Positions 37,858-56,495 are shown, numbered from the stretch's first letter. The stretch: DNA of 64,000 nt from Trogon surrucura (GCA_020746105.1 CM036636.1:1550001-1614000), one strand, 5' to 3'. Program-made: numbers and translations. The notes: generated from the sequence alone by a model not told the origin.

Positions 37858-38937
37858 ATGTATCCAACGCTCAGTGTTGCTGCTGATGTCTTTTCCTGGC
37901 TCTAAAAGCCTTATGGAAGAGGGTCAGCAGTGGTGCCTATTCCTACTGAAGCTGGGGACTGCGTCAAGCTGCGCTCCAGAACGCTTGTTTTCCCTCCTCA
38001 GTCACCCAAGGAGAGGCTCGAGCATCCCCCTTGCAAGTGCAGCAGCAGAGCTGGGGCTGGTTCTCCCTGCCGGTGAAGGTCTGCCCAAGCAGAGCACCCA
38101 GGAACCCTGGCACACATGGGTGAATCCCAGGTTTGCCCCTCGCCAGCATCCCCCTCTTCCTCACCAGGGCTGGCCAGGAGGCAGTTGCAGGTCTGCTATC
38201 GGCAAAACAGTCTGGAATTGGGCGATTTCACCTAATTTAATATATTGCCAATTAAATTGATGCTTTGAGTATTGAGAAATAAAGATGGCAATTTTTAAAC
38301 AGTTAAACACCTTTCCTGTCCTGCCTGGCTCAGCCTCAATCCAACACCTCTCCTAACGTCAGCTCCCCGTGTTCTCACCACACCACACTCAACCTCCCGA
38401 GTTCCTTTGGTGAGGAGCTGCTCCTTGCTTCTTACTCCTTTGCTCTGACATGGGCTCCTTCATGGGACACAGCCCCTCAGGGCTGCCCCAGCCCCCTCCG
38501 CACTGTCCCAGCTCTGGGACAGGGCAGCTCCTCCCAAAACCGTGTCCCAAGGACGTCCTTTCCCATGTGCCTCCTCCCTGCAGTTTCTCTGAACCCATCT
38601 CTTAGTATTTCTCCCATTTTCTAAAGCCCACCATCAGGCTGGAAAAGCTGCCCTGGGTCAGAGAGGAATTAAAAATTCCACCTCCGTGGCCGGCAGAGCC
38701 GAGCACGACCCTGACCCCTCGCCCTGGCAGACACGGGGAGGGTGTAGACTCCAGGAGGAGAGGAAAGCTGCCATTAAAACACGTGAAGAACAGAGTAACC
38801 TGAAGGCAGGTCTTGTGTGAATACCGCTGTACATGAACCCGTAGCCCTGCCTGGGCTCCATTCCCCGCCAAAGGTACTTATAGAACATATACAGTCACTG
38901 TATCCACAATTGTATAATCACCAGCGTGATGCTTTGC
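37858..38937. other. HDHD3-BSPRY convergent 3' interval
   Basis: HDHD3 and BSPRY end tail to tail here. On the minus strand ATTAAA (38236-38241) could end a BSPRY transcript with a 0.7-kb 3' UTR, which would overlap the long HDHD3 form ending after 38283. No other gene or repeat family was recognised. Confidence 0.4.
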
Positions 38938-41900
38938 TCACTGGACGAGCGAGATGCTCTGGTGCGCGACGGCAAAAACGGGATAGAGGGGCTCCGTGAA
39001 GGTCTCCCTGTGGGAGAAGAGGATGGCACAGGAACCGGGGTCGTAAAAGAGCACCTCCCCTCCCGCAAAGTCAACCAGCACCCCGATCTCGGCCGGAGAC
39101 TTGATCAGCTCCACCGCCTGCGGCTGCCCGGCGTGCAGGAACCTGAACTCCTTGTCGTAGCGCGAGAAGACCCAAGAAGCAGCGTTGAAGCCCAGGCGGG
39201 CCTCGCTGCCAGACCCCTTCCGCGGCAGGGAGCTGTAGCAAACCCCCAGCTTGTAGGCACAGCTCTTCTCCACGCTGATCTTCCACGCGCAGACTCCCGA
39301 GTGGAAAGCTGCAGTTGCCAAAGCGTTGGGCCAGTGGTCAAACCGCTCGGGGCAGTCCAAGTCCACCTTTGCTTTCTTGGGCCTGAAGGTCAGGGTTTTT
39401 TTGTCTTCCGACAGGATGAGGTGAGGGCTGATGGTTTTCTCATTGATGTGGATCTCTTGTGAACCTGCAAGAGAAGCCATGTGGTGAGGCACCGGCTCAG
39501 TGGCCCCCACCTGAACTACTCAAAGGAGTCAGGGCCATCAGAAACACAACTGCAACCACACATTGCTCCGTCTGCTCCCCGGGGGTCACGATGATAGGGA
39601 CTGGGGCTGGGTGCCAGCACAGCACCTCCCCACAGCCTCCCCTCTCAAACCAGGGCCAGAATATCTCAGAGACCCACTAAAGAGAGCTGGGGTTGTTCAG
39701 TCTGCAGAAAAGAAGTCCCCGAGGAGACCTTATTGTGGCCTCCCAGTATCTCAAGGGGGCTACAAGAAAGCTGGGGAGGGGCTTGTTAGGATGTCGGGTA
39801 GTGACAGGACTAGAGGGAATGGATTGAAGCCAGAGATGGGTTGGTTCAGATGGGACGTGAGGAAGAAGTTCTTCCCCATGAGGGTGGGGAGACCCTGGCC
39901 CAGGTTGCCCAGAGAGGGGGTGGCAGCCCCATCCCTGGGAGTTTTCAAGGCCAGGCTGGATGGGGCTCTGGGCAGCCTGATCTAGTGGGGGATGTCCCTG
40001 CCCATGGCGGGGGGGGGTTGGAATGAGATGATCTTTGAGGTCTCTTCCAAGCCTGACAATTCTATGATTCTATAAAGCCCAGACTTCCCCAGACACCTCT
40101 TCACCCTCACACCAGAAGCCCTGAGGAGCTGGAGAAGACGTTGCTGATCTTACTCTGACCCTGGCCCGAATCCCCACAAAACGGAACTTGGCAGGTTTGG
40201 TTCATCCCACTTTTGGGAGAGACCAAAACCTCAGTCCCGTCCCTTCCCCCTCCCCGCGGTGGGTGAGCGGGACCCGACTTCTCCTCCCCCAGCTGGGGCG
40301 AGTCAAGAGCCTGGCAAGGTCGGCCGGGCTGTTTGCAGAAAACCTGCCAAGCCGGTAACACAGGATTGAGGAGGAAGGGAGAGGGCTGGGCACGGGAAAT
40401 CCCTTTCCTCTTGTAAAGCCATTAAGCAACACACCTTGAGGCTTCTCAAGCAGCCTCAGGGGTGGCACCAGGCCTCAGAGACGAGCACAGCCAGGACTAG
40501 GTTGGGTTTAGTTGTGAACTAAGGGGCTGCCCTTGTGCCACAGCACAAACCCAGGCCCGTTCCCAACTGCCCTCGCTCGGCGTCCAGAGCATGGCAGGAT
40601 GAGGCCCACAAAGAGTCACAGAATCACAGAATGGTCAAGGTTGGAAGGGACCTTGAAGATCATCTCGTTCCAACCCCCTGCTGTGGGCAGAGACACCTCT
40701 CTCCCACCAGCCCAGGTTGCTCAAAGCTCTGTCCAACCTGGCCTTGAACACCTCCAGGGATGGGGCATCCACAGTCTCCTTGGCCAACATGTTCCAGTGC
40801 TTCACCACTCTCATGGTGAAGAATTTCTTCCTCATATCTCATCTAAATCTGCCCTCCTGCAGTTTCAGGCCATTGCCCCTCGTCCCATCACTACGGGCCC
40901 CTGTAAAAAGCCCTTCTGCAGCTTTCCTGTAGCCCATTTTGTGTATTGGAAGGCCGCTATCAGGTCACCCTGGAGCCTTCTCTTCTCCAAGCTCCCTCAG
41001 CCTGTCCTCATGGCAGAGGTGCTCCAGCCCTCTAACCATCTTTGTGCCCCTTCGAGCCAAATCATTACACTGCACCCTGAATGGCATCGTCCCAGAGTCC
41101 AACCGGCTCAAGCACCTACAGGGAGCCAGCTGAGCATCCCTCCAGCGCCCAACAGCACCAGTGCTGACCAAGGGGTTTCCTGGGACGGCGCCCGCCCTGT
41201 GACTCCCCACCAGAAGACAAACCAAGGCTGAATTACCAGTTTGCACAGTGTGGAAGTGCCACACACGCCCGCACGTTGGGTAGAAGCTATTGTGGGAGAG
41301 CAGGAGGAGCTGGAGACAGCATCCCCTTCCAGCTAAGGAGACAAACCTCCTTTGTTTGACCTTATATTTCACTGAGCAACAGCCAAACGCTTCGCAGCTT
41401 GCCTGCCCACCACGCTGTGCCCTCCTCACAGGTGTCTGTCACTGTATTTGCCTATTTGCAAGTCAGCTTTCCAGGAAGCCAAATGCTGCTACGAAATCAC
41501 AGAAAATGAAGCAGTAACGAGATTTTATCTTCTTCTGACAGAAGACGGGCACTAAACGTCGTATTGTGCAACACGCATCTAACCTCGGCGCGGGGTTGCA
41601 TCCTGGTGCTTGTGCACTGGGTTTATCTGCACAAAGAAATACCAGCCTGACAACACCCCCGTCGTTTCGTTGTGGAATTATGGTTACGGGGGAGCTTCTG
41701 AGGGAGGGGAAGCGCTGGCAGAGCAACAGCAGAGTAGTTCCGCAAATTTCCACATACAGACAAGTTTTTTGTCATGATTAAATCTGCCCTCTGGATAATC
41801 CCATATATTCTGATGAACGATTCTACCAGGAATTCATCTCACCCCAAAAGCTATATCCTCTGTGCACAGCACCCATCAGAGCAGCCTCACCACTTTAGAG

Positions 41901-44900
41901 ACAAGGGGTGCTGAGTGGGCCAGTGAACATGGTTAACACCTCCATCAAGTATGCCTGTATTAGCTGCAGCTCATTTTACTACTTTTAAAAACCCAGGTTC
42001 CCTTTTCCAAGCTCACACATCTGAAATCAAAATCCTCGCCGCCAGATTCAGACACCGAAGTGGAATCCAGACTCAGCGTGGTCCCTGGGGCAGAGGGTCA
42101 CCGCGGAGCAGCCCGACATCTCCTCCAGCTGTGTCACCCCTGCAGAGCATCCTCCAGCAGCATCTCCACTCAGCTGCCCCCTGCAGCAGGACTGACACGG
42201 GTGGCCGTGAACGATACCAGGACATTTAAATCACCGCTTGGTTTAAGGAAGAAGTTGCCGACCCCAAACGTAAGCGACACAGAAGCCTGGATGCCAAGTG
42301 AGGACATCAAAGAAACCATATGAATTTTTGAGAGTAAAATGGAGGTTCTTTTCCCTGCTGGTTTCTCAGCTTTTGAGAGGATACAGGGAAAACCATCAAG
42401 GCTAGGAATTCTCTCTTTTCAAGCAAATAAGCAAGACTGCCACTTGTTCAGCTGCCTTTGGGAGGAGGGAGCACCAAGTGAAACATAACTGTGTCTTAAC
42501 AAAGGCCAGGACCACTGCAGTTGACATTAAATCTCTAAGGCTAGGTCCTAGGTGGACGATGGACTAGTGCGATACAGCCAGCGTCCACGGCGTGCAATAA
42601 TGACATATTAAATGTAAACACACACAAAAATAAAACCCAGAGCAAACCAAAATGTAATAATAGCACCAACAGACCCACTACTAGGATCAAATGTCATGAC
42701 ATTTGACAAGGATGCTGTTGGGAATCCATAAAAAAAACCTAGCCACAACAAAGAGAATTAGGGAAAGGTTTCAGGTTTCCTGCACGACAGCTCTACGCAC
42801 CTGCGGAGAACCTGCTCAACTTTGCCAGCGTATGACTGCAGGAATCTGCAGAACTGCCAGCACTCAGAGGCTCCAGAGGGAAATGAATCCCAAAGGGAGC
42901 ACCACACCAGAGTTTGCAGCAGAATTCACACGCTACACACAGATTCTCAAGCTAATGCTGGGAAACATAAGAGCAGCAAAAGCTGGAAGCGCTTGGACCT
43001 GGATATAGGGAAAAACTGTGAACTGCTCATCAGCACCCAAAGCATGACGAGCAAACGTCAAAGGTTAATGCAAAAAAATTCGGAAGAGGACCTCAGGCGT
43101 TGTTCATGAAGTGGCACGTGGGACAAACATTTTCAAATCGTGGTGGATATTGCGACCTTTGAGAAACAAAAAAATACATCTGAAATGCTTGAACGTTGGC
43201 CTGGAAACCAGAGTAAAAGCAAACACTTCACAATCAGCAATTCAAGCAGATCAGAGCTGGAAGAAAAACATCTCTCTCCTCTCAGCAGAGCCAACGCCAA
43301 CCTGGTAACACCGTACCCAGAGCACATCGCTGGCCCCACAGATGCCTCTGGTGCAACCTTGGGCACGAGCTGAACCTTGAACAAACCACCAGCTCGTGCA
43401 CAGCCACAACCTCAGCCTGTGGCCGGAAAGCTCCAGCATTGACGCCACTTCTCGTTCCAGCATGTCAGAGTGTGCCACAGATGCCATGTGGAAGAATTCA
43501 CCCTCTTTTAAAATCCCCAGCGGGCTGACACTACACACAGTGAGGAGGAATTTCTCTGACAGAGATTCCACGGCGGCAGCAGCATCACTGCTGTCACCAA
43601 GTGACCCAGGAAACAGCAAAAGAAACCACATGAGATTCACCACCAGAGCTGATAAAACACACGGTCTTTTCAAACCCCTGCTCTCTTCTTGGCCACAACC
43701 AGCTGCTTCGAGCCCCCATTCCCCCTCCCAAACCTCTTGCAGCCGCTCCTGTCCCCAGGTCTGGTGGGCTCCAAGCAACCAGCAGGGGCTGGGAGAGCAG
43801 AGGAGGGCAGGGTCCCCAGGTCCTGGGCATCAGGATGTTTTGACATGGCGTCAGGATGCTCCCCTGGGCACGACACCAATGAGCACACAGGAATTCACAG
43901 AGAGTGCGAGACCTGAGCGAGACACTGACCTGCGACGCAGCAGAGAACAGCAGACGCCCACAGCCGATGCAGGAGTGGACTCTGAACGCAGGTCTGATTA
44001 AAGTTTAACTTCTGGGACTCCTGCGGCTCCAAGATTCCCTCTGCCAACTCTGTCCTAGCAAAGGAACGCAGGAATTATTTCAAAACACGATGACTTATTG
44101 GCCAGTTAAGATCTCTAGGAAGTATGGCAGAAACGCTGCAGGAGCAGTTGCAAGAGGAGCACTTGCTGCAGAGAAACTGCACCTGGGGGTTCTGGAGGAC
44201 AAACTCTCCTCCCAAGTGATACTTTCGGTTGGCTTTGATTACAGTCTCTTCTGAAAGGACCTCAGTGTTTCAAAATACAATCCCAGCAGGCTGAGTCAAC
44301 ACCCTCCTCGCTCAGCAGAGATTAAACACGTCTGGGAGCGGCCGTGAAGGTAGAAGGGGAGCCCAGTGAACAGGCTGCAGCGAGAGTCAGATTTCCCTCT
44401 TCATTGACAAAGCCTCGCTGCCAAAGGGGGACCCAACAGGAGACTCCGGGTTTCGTACAGCAGAGCAGCGAGGATTTGCTGCGTTCCTGTGGCCTGCAGC
44501 ACACCCATGAACTCCTGGTTGTAAGTAAAGGCTCTGGCACTGGCTGCTGGTGACATGCTGCAGCCGATTTCTTACTCTCTACAAGCAGCCCCGGAGCAGG
44601 CAGGCAAGCCGGGAGCAGGGAAAGGACCGGGAGCAGGCAGGTACCAACCTCTCGAAGATCTCTTGTTCTGCACACTGGAGACAAGGAGAGAAAGAAAGAG
44701 TCATCACAGCTGAAATCCCAAACACAGGCTGGGGCAGAGCAAACCCAGGGAGCACTGTTCTCCTTCCCGACCCAGGGAAACTACTCCTTGCCCCAACGCC
44801 GGCCCCAGGGAGCAGCGGGAGCATCTGATGCTCATTTTCTCAGCTGCAGCACTTTCAACCTCCCGACAACGAGTGGGAATGGCTGAGGGCGATACCTGCT

Positions 44901-47900
44901 CTACATCTAGCTGGAGGTAATGTCTGCTGTGCCATCAGGATGGGGTGACAAACAGCTCGAGAAGGGCACGGGAGCACCCAGACAGAGCCAGCCACTGCTG
45001 CGAAGACCGCAAGTATGGTCGAGGTGTCTGGCACAAGGGAAACGTGGGAGAGCTGAAGCAGTTGGAAAACCTTGGACCCTCAAAGAACCAGCTCTGACTC
45101 CATCCCTTCTGGCAGACACCAGCCCGTCCGCATCTGGGAACTCTGACTGCTGCACCCTGCCTCGCTCAGAGTGGGACAACCCCAGCCCTGAAGTCCCCTC
45201 CTCCTGCCCCACCCCGTTAGGACACGCTGCAAGAACATGCTCGGCTTGCAGCAAACAACTCCCAAAGCTTTCAGGAAGGGGTAAAGCTGCAGAGGACCTA
45301 AGCCATGCCCTGGCGAACAGTCCCACTTATTTCTGCACCCACTGGCAGCAGCACATTCTCAAGGTACAGCCCAGTTAGCAAAACCGAAGGAAAATATTTG
45401 ATCCCTGCTCAAATATAAGCTGCAGGGGGCTCTACGTGTCTTTCACCTTCCTGGCAGACACAAAGGCCAACACCAATGATCCAAGGTGGAGAGCGTGTGA
45501 TCCCTATTTCTCCTCCACTATGTGGCAAAATGAGAAATCAAGGGTCTTGCTGGTTTCTGCCACGGGCCTCTGTTGGATCTTGCTTTCCAATTTCTATTCT
45601 TTACAGCAAGGCCACAGCCCAGCCCGCTGAGACGCTGGGGCAGGACAGAAGCTGTGTTTCCCACCAAAGGAACAGCCATCCAACTCCTGCCCGTGGGATC
45701 AGTTCCATTTTCCAAGCAGAGCCACTGGCCCCCGCTTCACAAAGCTCCACATCGCAAGTGGAGGCTCAGAGCAAGGTGGTGCCACATCCACTCGCTTGTG
45801 GCTGCAACAGGAGGGATCGCTCGGGTAAACGGAGACAATTTAATTGCTGGAAGAGGAGCTGAGCGAAGGGAAGCACAGGCTGCTTTGCACGGTAAATACC
45901 CCAAACACAGGCATGCCAGACAACAGGGCAAACCTTCAAGAGGAGCTGCAGGTGCTCCCAAGGATCACGTTTTGATCAAAACTAGACAGAACGCTAGAAA
46001 ACTGGTGGCCCAACTGACTGCTGTAAGAGTAGCTCTGAACCCACAGCTTTCCTGAGCTGGGAGCTTCAAGCCAAGAGCTTGGACACCTGAGCCTGACTGT
46101 TTCTGAACCTCACTGCAAGCAAAAGTAGAACTGGGCAGAGCAGATAGCTCCAGGAACCACCGAGAAGCCATGTCAGGACCAGGTGAAGGAGGTTCCTTGA
46201 GCTACATCGGCAAACATAGGTCCTGACGGACTCTCCCTCCTCCCTGTCAGGGCGGCAATCTGCTGAACACCATATTTACACCTGTAACATCCACAACAAA
46301 AAGTCTAAGTCCCTTCTGGGCTGGCTGGGCCATGCCTCGGCACAAGGAGCAGTACTCACCACCAAGTCCTGGTCATCCAGGTTGGTGATCATGTCCACCA
46401 GATAGGTGCGGAGGGCAGCCAGCTTCTGCAAAGCCTCGGTCCAGTGCACCCGCTGGGTCAGGATGCTCTGATGCACCCGCTCCTCCTCCGTGTGCACCTT
46501 CTCCAGCAGCCGCTGCTCCTCATTCTCACACGCGTTGCCCACGAAGATCAGCCTCTGGATGACCAGTTCCCGTGCCGCGTTGGCTGCGTTCTGCCAGAGC
46601 AAGGAGAAAGGAGAAACATCAGCCTTGCTTCAACCCCAACAAGAGCACCAACCGCTCCTGCTGGCTTTCTGTCGAGATTATCCTGCCAGCTGAGCCCAAC
46701 CCACGGTAATCATCGCGATGAAAGCAGAGGTAAAAGGAACGAGTCCCAAACCTGCCCACTGCCTCCTGGCTTAACCAGGTACTCCAGCGACAACCTGCAA
46801 GGGACCAGAGTCCCACCCCCAGCAGAACTTCCTGGATTCGATGCTAGTGAGAAACGGAGCCCATCACAAGAACCAGGCTGGACTAGATGATCCCCGAGGT
46901 CCCTTCCAACTCAATAATCTATGATTCCATGAACTGGTTTTTTGTCCTCAGCACCACCAAGGCACAAAAAACCTATCTGGAATAGTTAAGTCCTAGCAGG
47001 ATGGTTAACAGCTGTACGCCAACACCAAGGAATTCACTTTGTTGCCATCTTGAAGTGGGAATTGTGGTGCACCCCGGCACTCCATAGGCGGAGGAGGAAG
47101 GGGACAACCCCTGCGCCCCGACAAGCCCCTGCCCCAGGACGGGCGAGGAGGGGAGCAACATGGGGCTCAGCTCCGCTCCCTGCTGTGCTGGGTCTCTTCT
47201 AACAAAAGAGATTCTGTGATTGAATCTGTGATTCCTCACCAGGACGCGCTGGTCCCTGGCCGGCAGCTCCTCGTCCAGGTGCCGGGCAATGGCCGCGCTC
47301 TGCAGCTGGAGCTGCTCACACCGGTCCACCAGCTTGTTCTGGAACACAGAGCGATGGCATCCAGGGCGATGGCGGCCCCCAACTGACCCCCCTGCCCCAC
47401 ACCTCCCGGGGTCCTCGTGCACTGCCGCACAGCCAGCCCCCTCTGCCCACGGGGAAGACCCCTCACACCCCACCAGGACCCCACACACAGCCCCCCCGGC
47501 CGCCAGGAGCCCCACGGACCGACCCCATCCCCACGGGGACCCCTCACGCTGCCCCACACCCCGCTGGGCAACCCACAGAGAGCCCCCTTCCCCACGGCGG
47601 GGACACACACCCCTCCCACGGCCTCTCACCCCACCGGAGTCCCCCCCGCCCCGAATCCCTCACCCGGTGCCACGACCCCACCGGGCACCCCACGGGGAAC
47701 CCGCCTCCCCACGGTGACCCACCCCCCCCGGCCCCACATCCCGCCGGAGCTCCCTGGGCGCCCCCAGACCCACTCGCCGCCCCGACCCGCCCCACCAGCC
47801 CCCCTGGGACACCGCGGAAGGGCCCGGGGGCGGCGGCGGCGGCGCCCCCGGAGAAGGGAAGGGACGGGACAGCTGCCGGTGCCCGGTGCCGGTCCCCAGT

Positions 47901-47973
47901 GCCGGTGCCCGGCGCGGCTCACCCGCAGCTCCGCCGCCCGCTCGGCCGGCGCCCCCCCGGCCCGCTGGGCCAT
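38938..47973 (-). CDS. BSPRY: B-box and SPRY domain containing protein, lacking the B-box here
   Basis: BSPRY is linked in mammals to TRPV5/14-3-3 binding in epithelia. Exons, 5' to 3' on the minus strand: 47923-47973, 47240-47338, 46360-46590, 44645-44674, about 44433-44514, and 38938-39464. The coiled-coil region is clear: NKLVDRCEQLQLQSAAIARH, then ANAARELVIQRL, EEQRLLEKVHTEEERVHQSI, LTQRVHWTEALQKL and AEQEIFERL. The last exon encodes the SPRY domain, from INEKTISPHLILSEDKKTL through ERFDHWPNALAT, AYKLGVCYSSLPRKGSGS and ASWVFSRYDKEFRFLHAGQP to FAVAHQSISLVQ and stop. Exon 1 reads MAQRAGGAPAERAAELR, matching human only from AEERAEELRNK on; the Cys/His B-box is missing (see findings). The donor at 44433 (GTCCCC) is weak and uncertain. 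Total about 339 residues against about 400 in human. It diverges from WDR31 at a shared GC-rich promoter. Confidence 0.92.
39676..40074 (+). mobile_element. CR1 LINE, 3' 400 bp
   Basis: Plus-oriented CR1 in the last BSPRY intron. It starts at the GCTGGGGTTGTTCAGTCTGC block and ends in the TTCTATGATTCTAT tail. 5'-truncated. Confidence 0.92.
40615..41100 (-). mobile_element. CR1 LINE, 3' 480 bp
   Basis: Minus-oriented CR1: the tail AGAATCACAGAATGGTCAAG begins at 40619, followed by the standard body through the CTCTTCTCCAAGCTCCCTCA block. It lies 540 bp from the previous CR1 in the opposite orientation, so the pair can form an inverted repeat in BSPRY pre-mRNA. The right boundary is approximate. 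Confidence 0.92.
41101..44432. other. BSPRY intron, mostly unrecognised
   Basis: No known repeat or exon was recognised. The interval includes a perfect 20-bp palindrome at 42687-42706 and a 43.25-44.0 kb stretch with long open frames on both strands, described under findings. The polypurine and A-rich patches near 43.0-43.2 kb are unremarkable. Confidence 0.35.
44675..46359. other. BSPRY intron, nothing recognised
   Basis: Unique sequence between two BSPRY exons. No exon, repeat or RNA gene is visible. Confidence 0.4.
46868..46933 (+). mobile_element. CR1 LINE 3' tail fragment
   Basis: CTGGACTAGATGATCCCCGA, then GTCCCTTCCAACTC and a TCTATGATTCCATGA end, mark the last ~65 bp of a plus-oriented CR1 in a BSPRY intron. 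Confidence 0.85.
47390..47860. repeat. C-rich imperfect repeat in BSPRY intron 1
   Basis: A run of CCCCAC, CCCCACGG and CACCCCACC-like motifs recurs at irregular spacing. It resembles the POLE3-ALAD minisatellite in composition, but I cannot define a fixed unit. It inflates open frames in several frames on both strands. Confidence 0.5.
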
Positions 47974-48133
47974 GCTGCGCCCCGGCACCTGCCGCGGGGG
48001 CGGCGGCGGCCCCGCCCGGTCCCGATCCCCGCCCCGCCCCGGCTCGGCCCGCTCCGCCCCGAGGAGCCGGGCGGGGATGGAGCCGGGCGGGGATGGAGCC
48101 GGCGGGACGGGGCGGCGGCGGCGCCCGAGCCCG
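47974..48133. promoter_or_regulatory. Bidirectional CpG-rich promoter of BSPRY and WDR31
   Basis: Only 160 bp lie between the BSPRY ATG (47973, minus) and a plus-strand consensus donor (GAGCCCG|GTGAGTG, exon end 48133) that I take for the non-coding first exon of WDR31. The interval is very GC-rich with no TATA box. It holds tandem copies of GGATGGAGCCGGGCGG near 48072-48105. The wider CpG-rich zone extends from about 47.8 to 48.3 kb. Confidence 0.55.
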
Positions 48134-50162
48134 GTGAGTGTCGCGGCGGGGGCGGGTCGGGCTGTCCCCGGGCGGGGGACTCGTCCGGTCCCCAGGGGAC
48201 GCCCCCGCTGCGGGGAGCCGGGACGCTCCGTGTGCCCCGGACCCGCGGAGGCGCCGGTGTCCTCCCCGCGGGGGAGCACTCGCCCCCTTCCCCGAGGGGT
48301 GATAACCGGGGCGAGGGGGAAGCTCTGCTGAGATTCCGCCGCCCTGCAGGTTCTTCTTGCCTCGGGGATCTCTCTGCACGGGCTCAGGCAGCAGCGAGGG
48401 TTGTATTTTTAAAAAAGTAAAATAGGAAAAAATAAAAATAACGATGTTTTTGGATTCGTGTTCAGCAATGCGTTTGGGGGGATGGGAGATCCTCCGAGGT
48501 GAGATTCAGCGTTCCGGAGGTGCGGCTGGCACGGCTGAGCTGCCGCAGGATCCCCCGGTACTCTGGGATGAGCAGGGAAGGCTGCCGGGTAGGGAAACCT
48601 CGGGTGAGCGTCCTGCCCGGGCAGCTGCTGTTCGCCCTCAGGATTCGCAAAAATCTCTTTTATTCTGCAGCCGGCAAGAGGCTGGAGAACGCAGTTAGAC
48701 ACAAGAAAGACCTCCTGCTTCCCCCACGGCTCTCTGCCCAGCACCGGCTCGCTTGGAGCTGATGTGCGGGCAAGGATGGCTGCGTGTGTGCATGGAGCGG
48801 GGAAAGGGGCTGCTGCCAGGGAAACAGGGGAATCACCGGAATCAAAAAATCAGAATTTACGCCGTAGCATTTCCCTAGAGTCTTGTTTCGCGAGTTGTTC
48901 TTCCAGAGTCCTCCCATTGTCAAAGAAAAATCATGTTTGCTCCTAACGTGCCGACACAATTTGGGCACTCGGTCTGGCTGAGTAAATTGCTGAGTTCTCA
49001 CTGCCCCTCAACTGTGGGATTTATCGTTCTTCACATCTTTGGGGCATGCAAACTCACGGACAGAACAGGCGGAGATTAACTGGGTATTACTAATTGCTAA
49101 TCACAAAGGCTGTCAAGGTAAAATTAGAAAAGGAATGTTTTGTAGAAATCTAACTCATCTTGATTCGTGCTCCCAGTGTTTGGGTTTCAAGCTTTTGTGA
49201 GCTGAGCCTTGAAGCAGGTTTTTTTTTTTCTTTGCTGGAAGCAAGGTTGGGTTTTTTCCCGATTTTTGTTAGCAAAACACTACTGACCCAGAGGATGGGA
49301 ACACTAACATACATCTAGTACAGGCTAAATCCAATTAGTGTGTCAAGACTAAGAAGAAGCCAATTACTGTTCGTGGCAGCTGACCGTCACTGAAGCTGGA
49401 TCCTGGTTGGCCCGAGCTCCACGGGGCAAGAGGGAGAGGAGTGGCCTCGGCCCTGCTCCGCCACGGGCTCCGCCACCTCAGTGAGGCTCAGCAGACTTCT
49501 TTTGTGAAGGCACCCGGATTATCAAGATGGTCTTGTCTAGCCTGGACCAGGGGTTGGAGTTTGGACATGGAAGCTGCTGTTCCCAAGGTGTTCCTCAGTC
49601 TGTGGGAAGATCAATTCAAGCTTTACATTAAGCCAGGCTGCTCCAGCTAAGTTCGGGCTGGCTGTGACTGCCGTCGTCTTGGTCTAAAGACACAGCCCCA
49701 CTGGCCAACTGTACCAGCTTCTGGCTGAAGGTGTTTACAGTCACCAGCCTAAAGATTGGGATCTCTGCGAAATATGGAAGTCAAGAGCAGATACTGGAGT
49801 AAGGGCAGGTGTGAGGCACTAGAAGAACTACAGGCAGCAGCTCCACCTCCACTGTGGCCTCATCCAGCTTGGAAATTTTTAAAGCTCAGCTGTAAGGTTC
49901 CAGTAAATTCACCCCTGAAGCTCTAAGAAAAGATTTGACTAGGGAGCTCCTGATGTCCCCTCCTCTGAGGTTTCTTTTTTTTTATTCTAAACGAAGTTAA
50001 GATGTAGATAATGTATCATCAGCACAAGCAGGAAGCCCTCTGGATTCTCAGTGATGCTGCGTCTCTCATCCTCAGGTCATGTCCGAGCAGCAAGATCCTG
50101 AGCTGCTGGTGTGAGGGTCATCGCTGCTGGCTGTAGCAGGAGCTGCGCTCATCGGCAGGGCT
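48134..50162 (+). other. WDR31 5' intron
   Basis: Sequence between the inferred WDR31 non-coding exon and its first coding exon. No repeat family, exon or RNA was recognised. The acceptor for the ATG exon is either at 50138-50139 (GTAGCAG) or 50157-50158 (ATCGGCAG). Confidence 0.4.

Positions 50163-56495
<6,333 letters not shown>

Noticed and set aside
47417-48331. 304-codon plus-strand frame over the BSPRY/WDR31 promoter
   Set aside because: Pro/Arg/Gly-rich translation of a CpG island and a C-rich tract, antisense to BSPRY exon 1.
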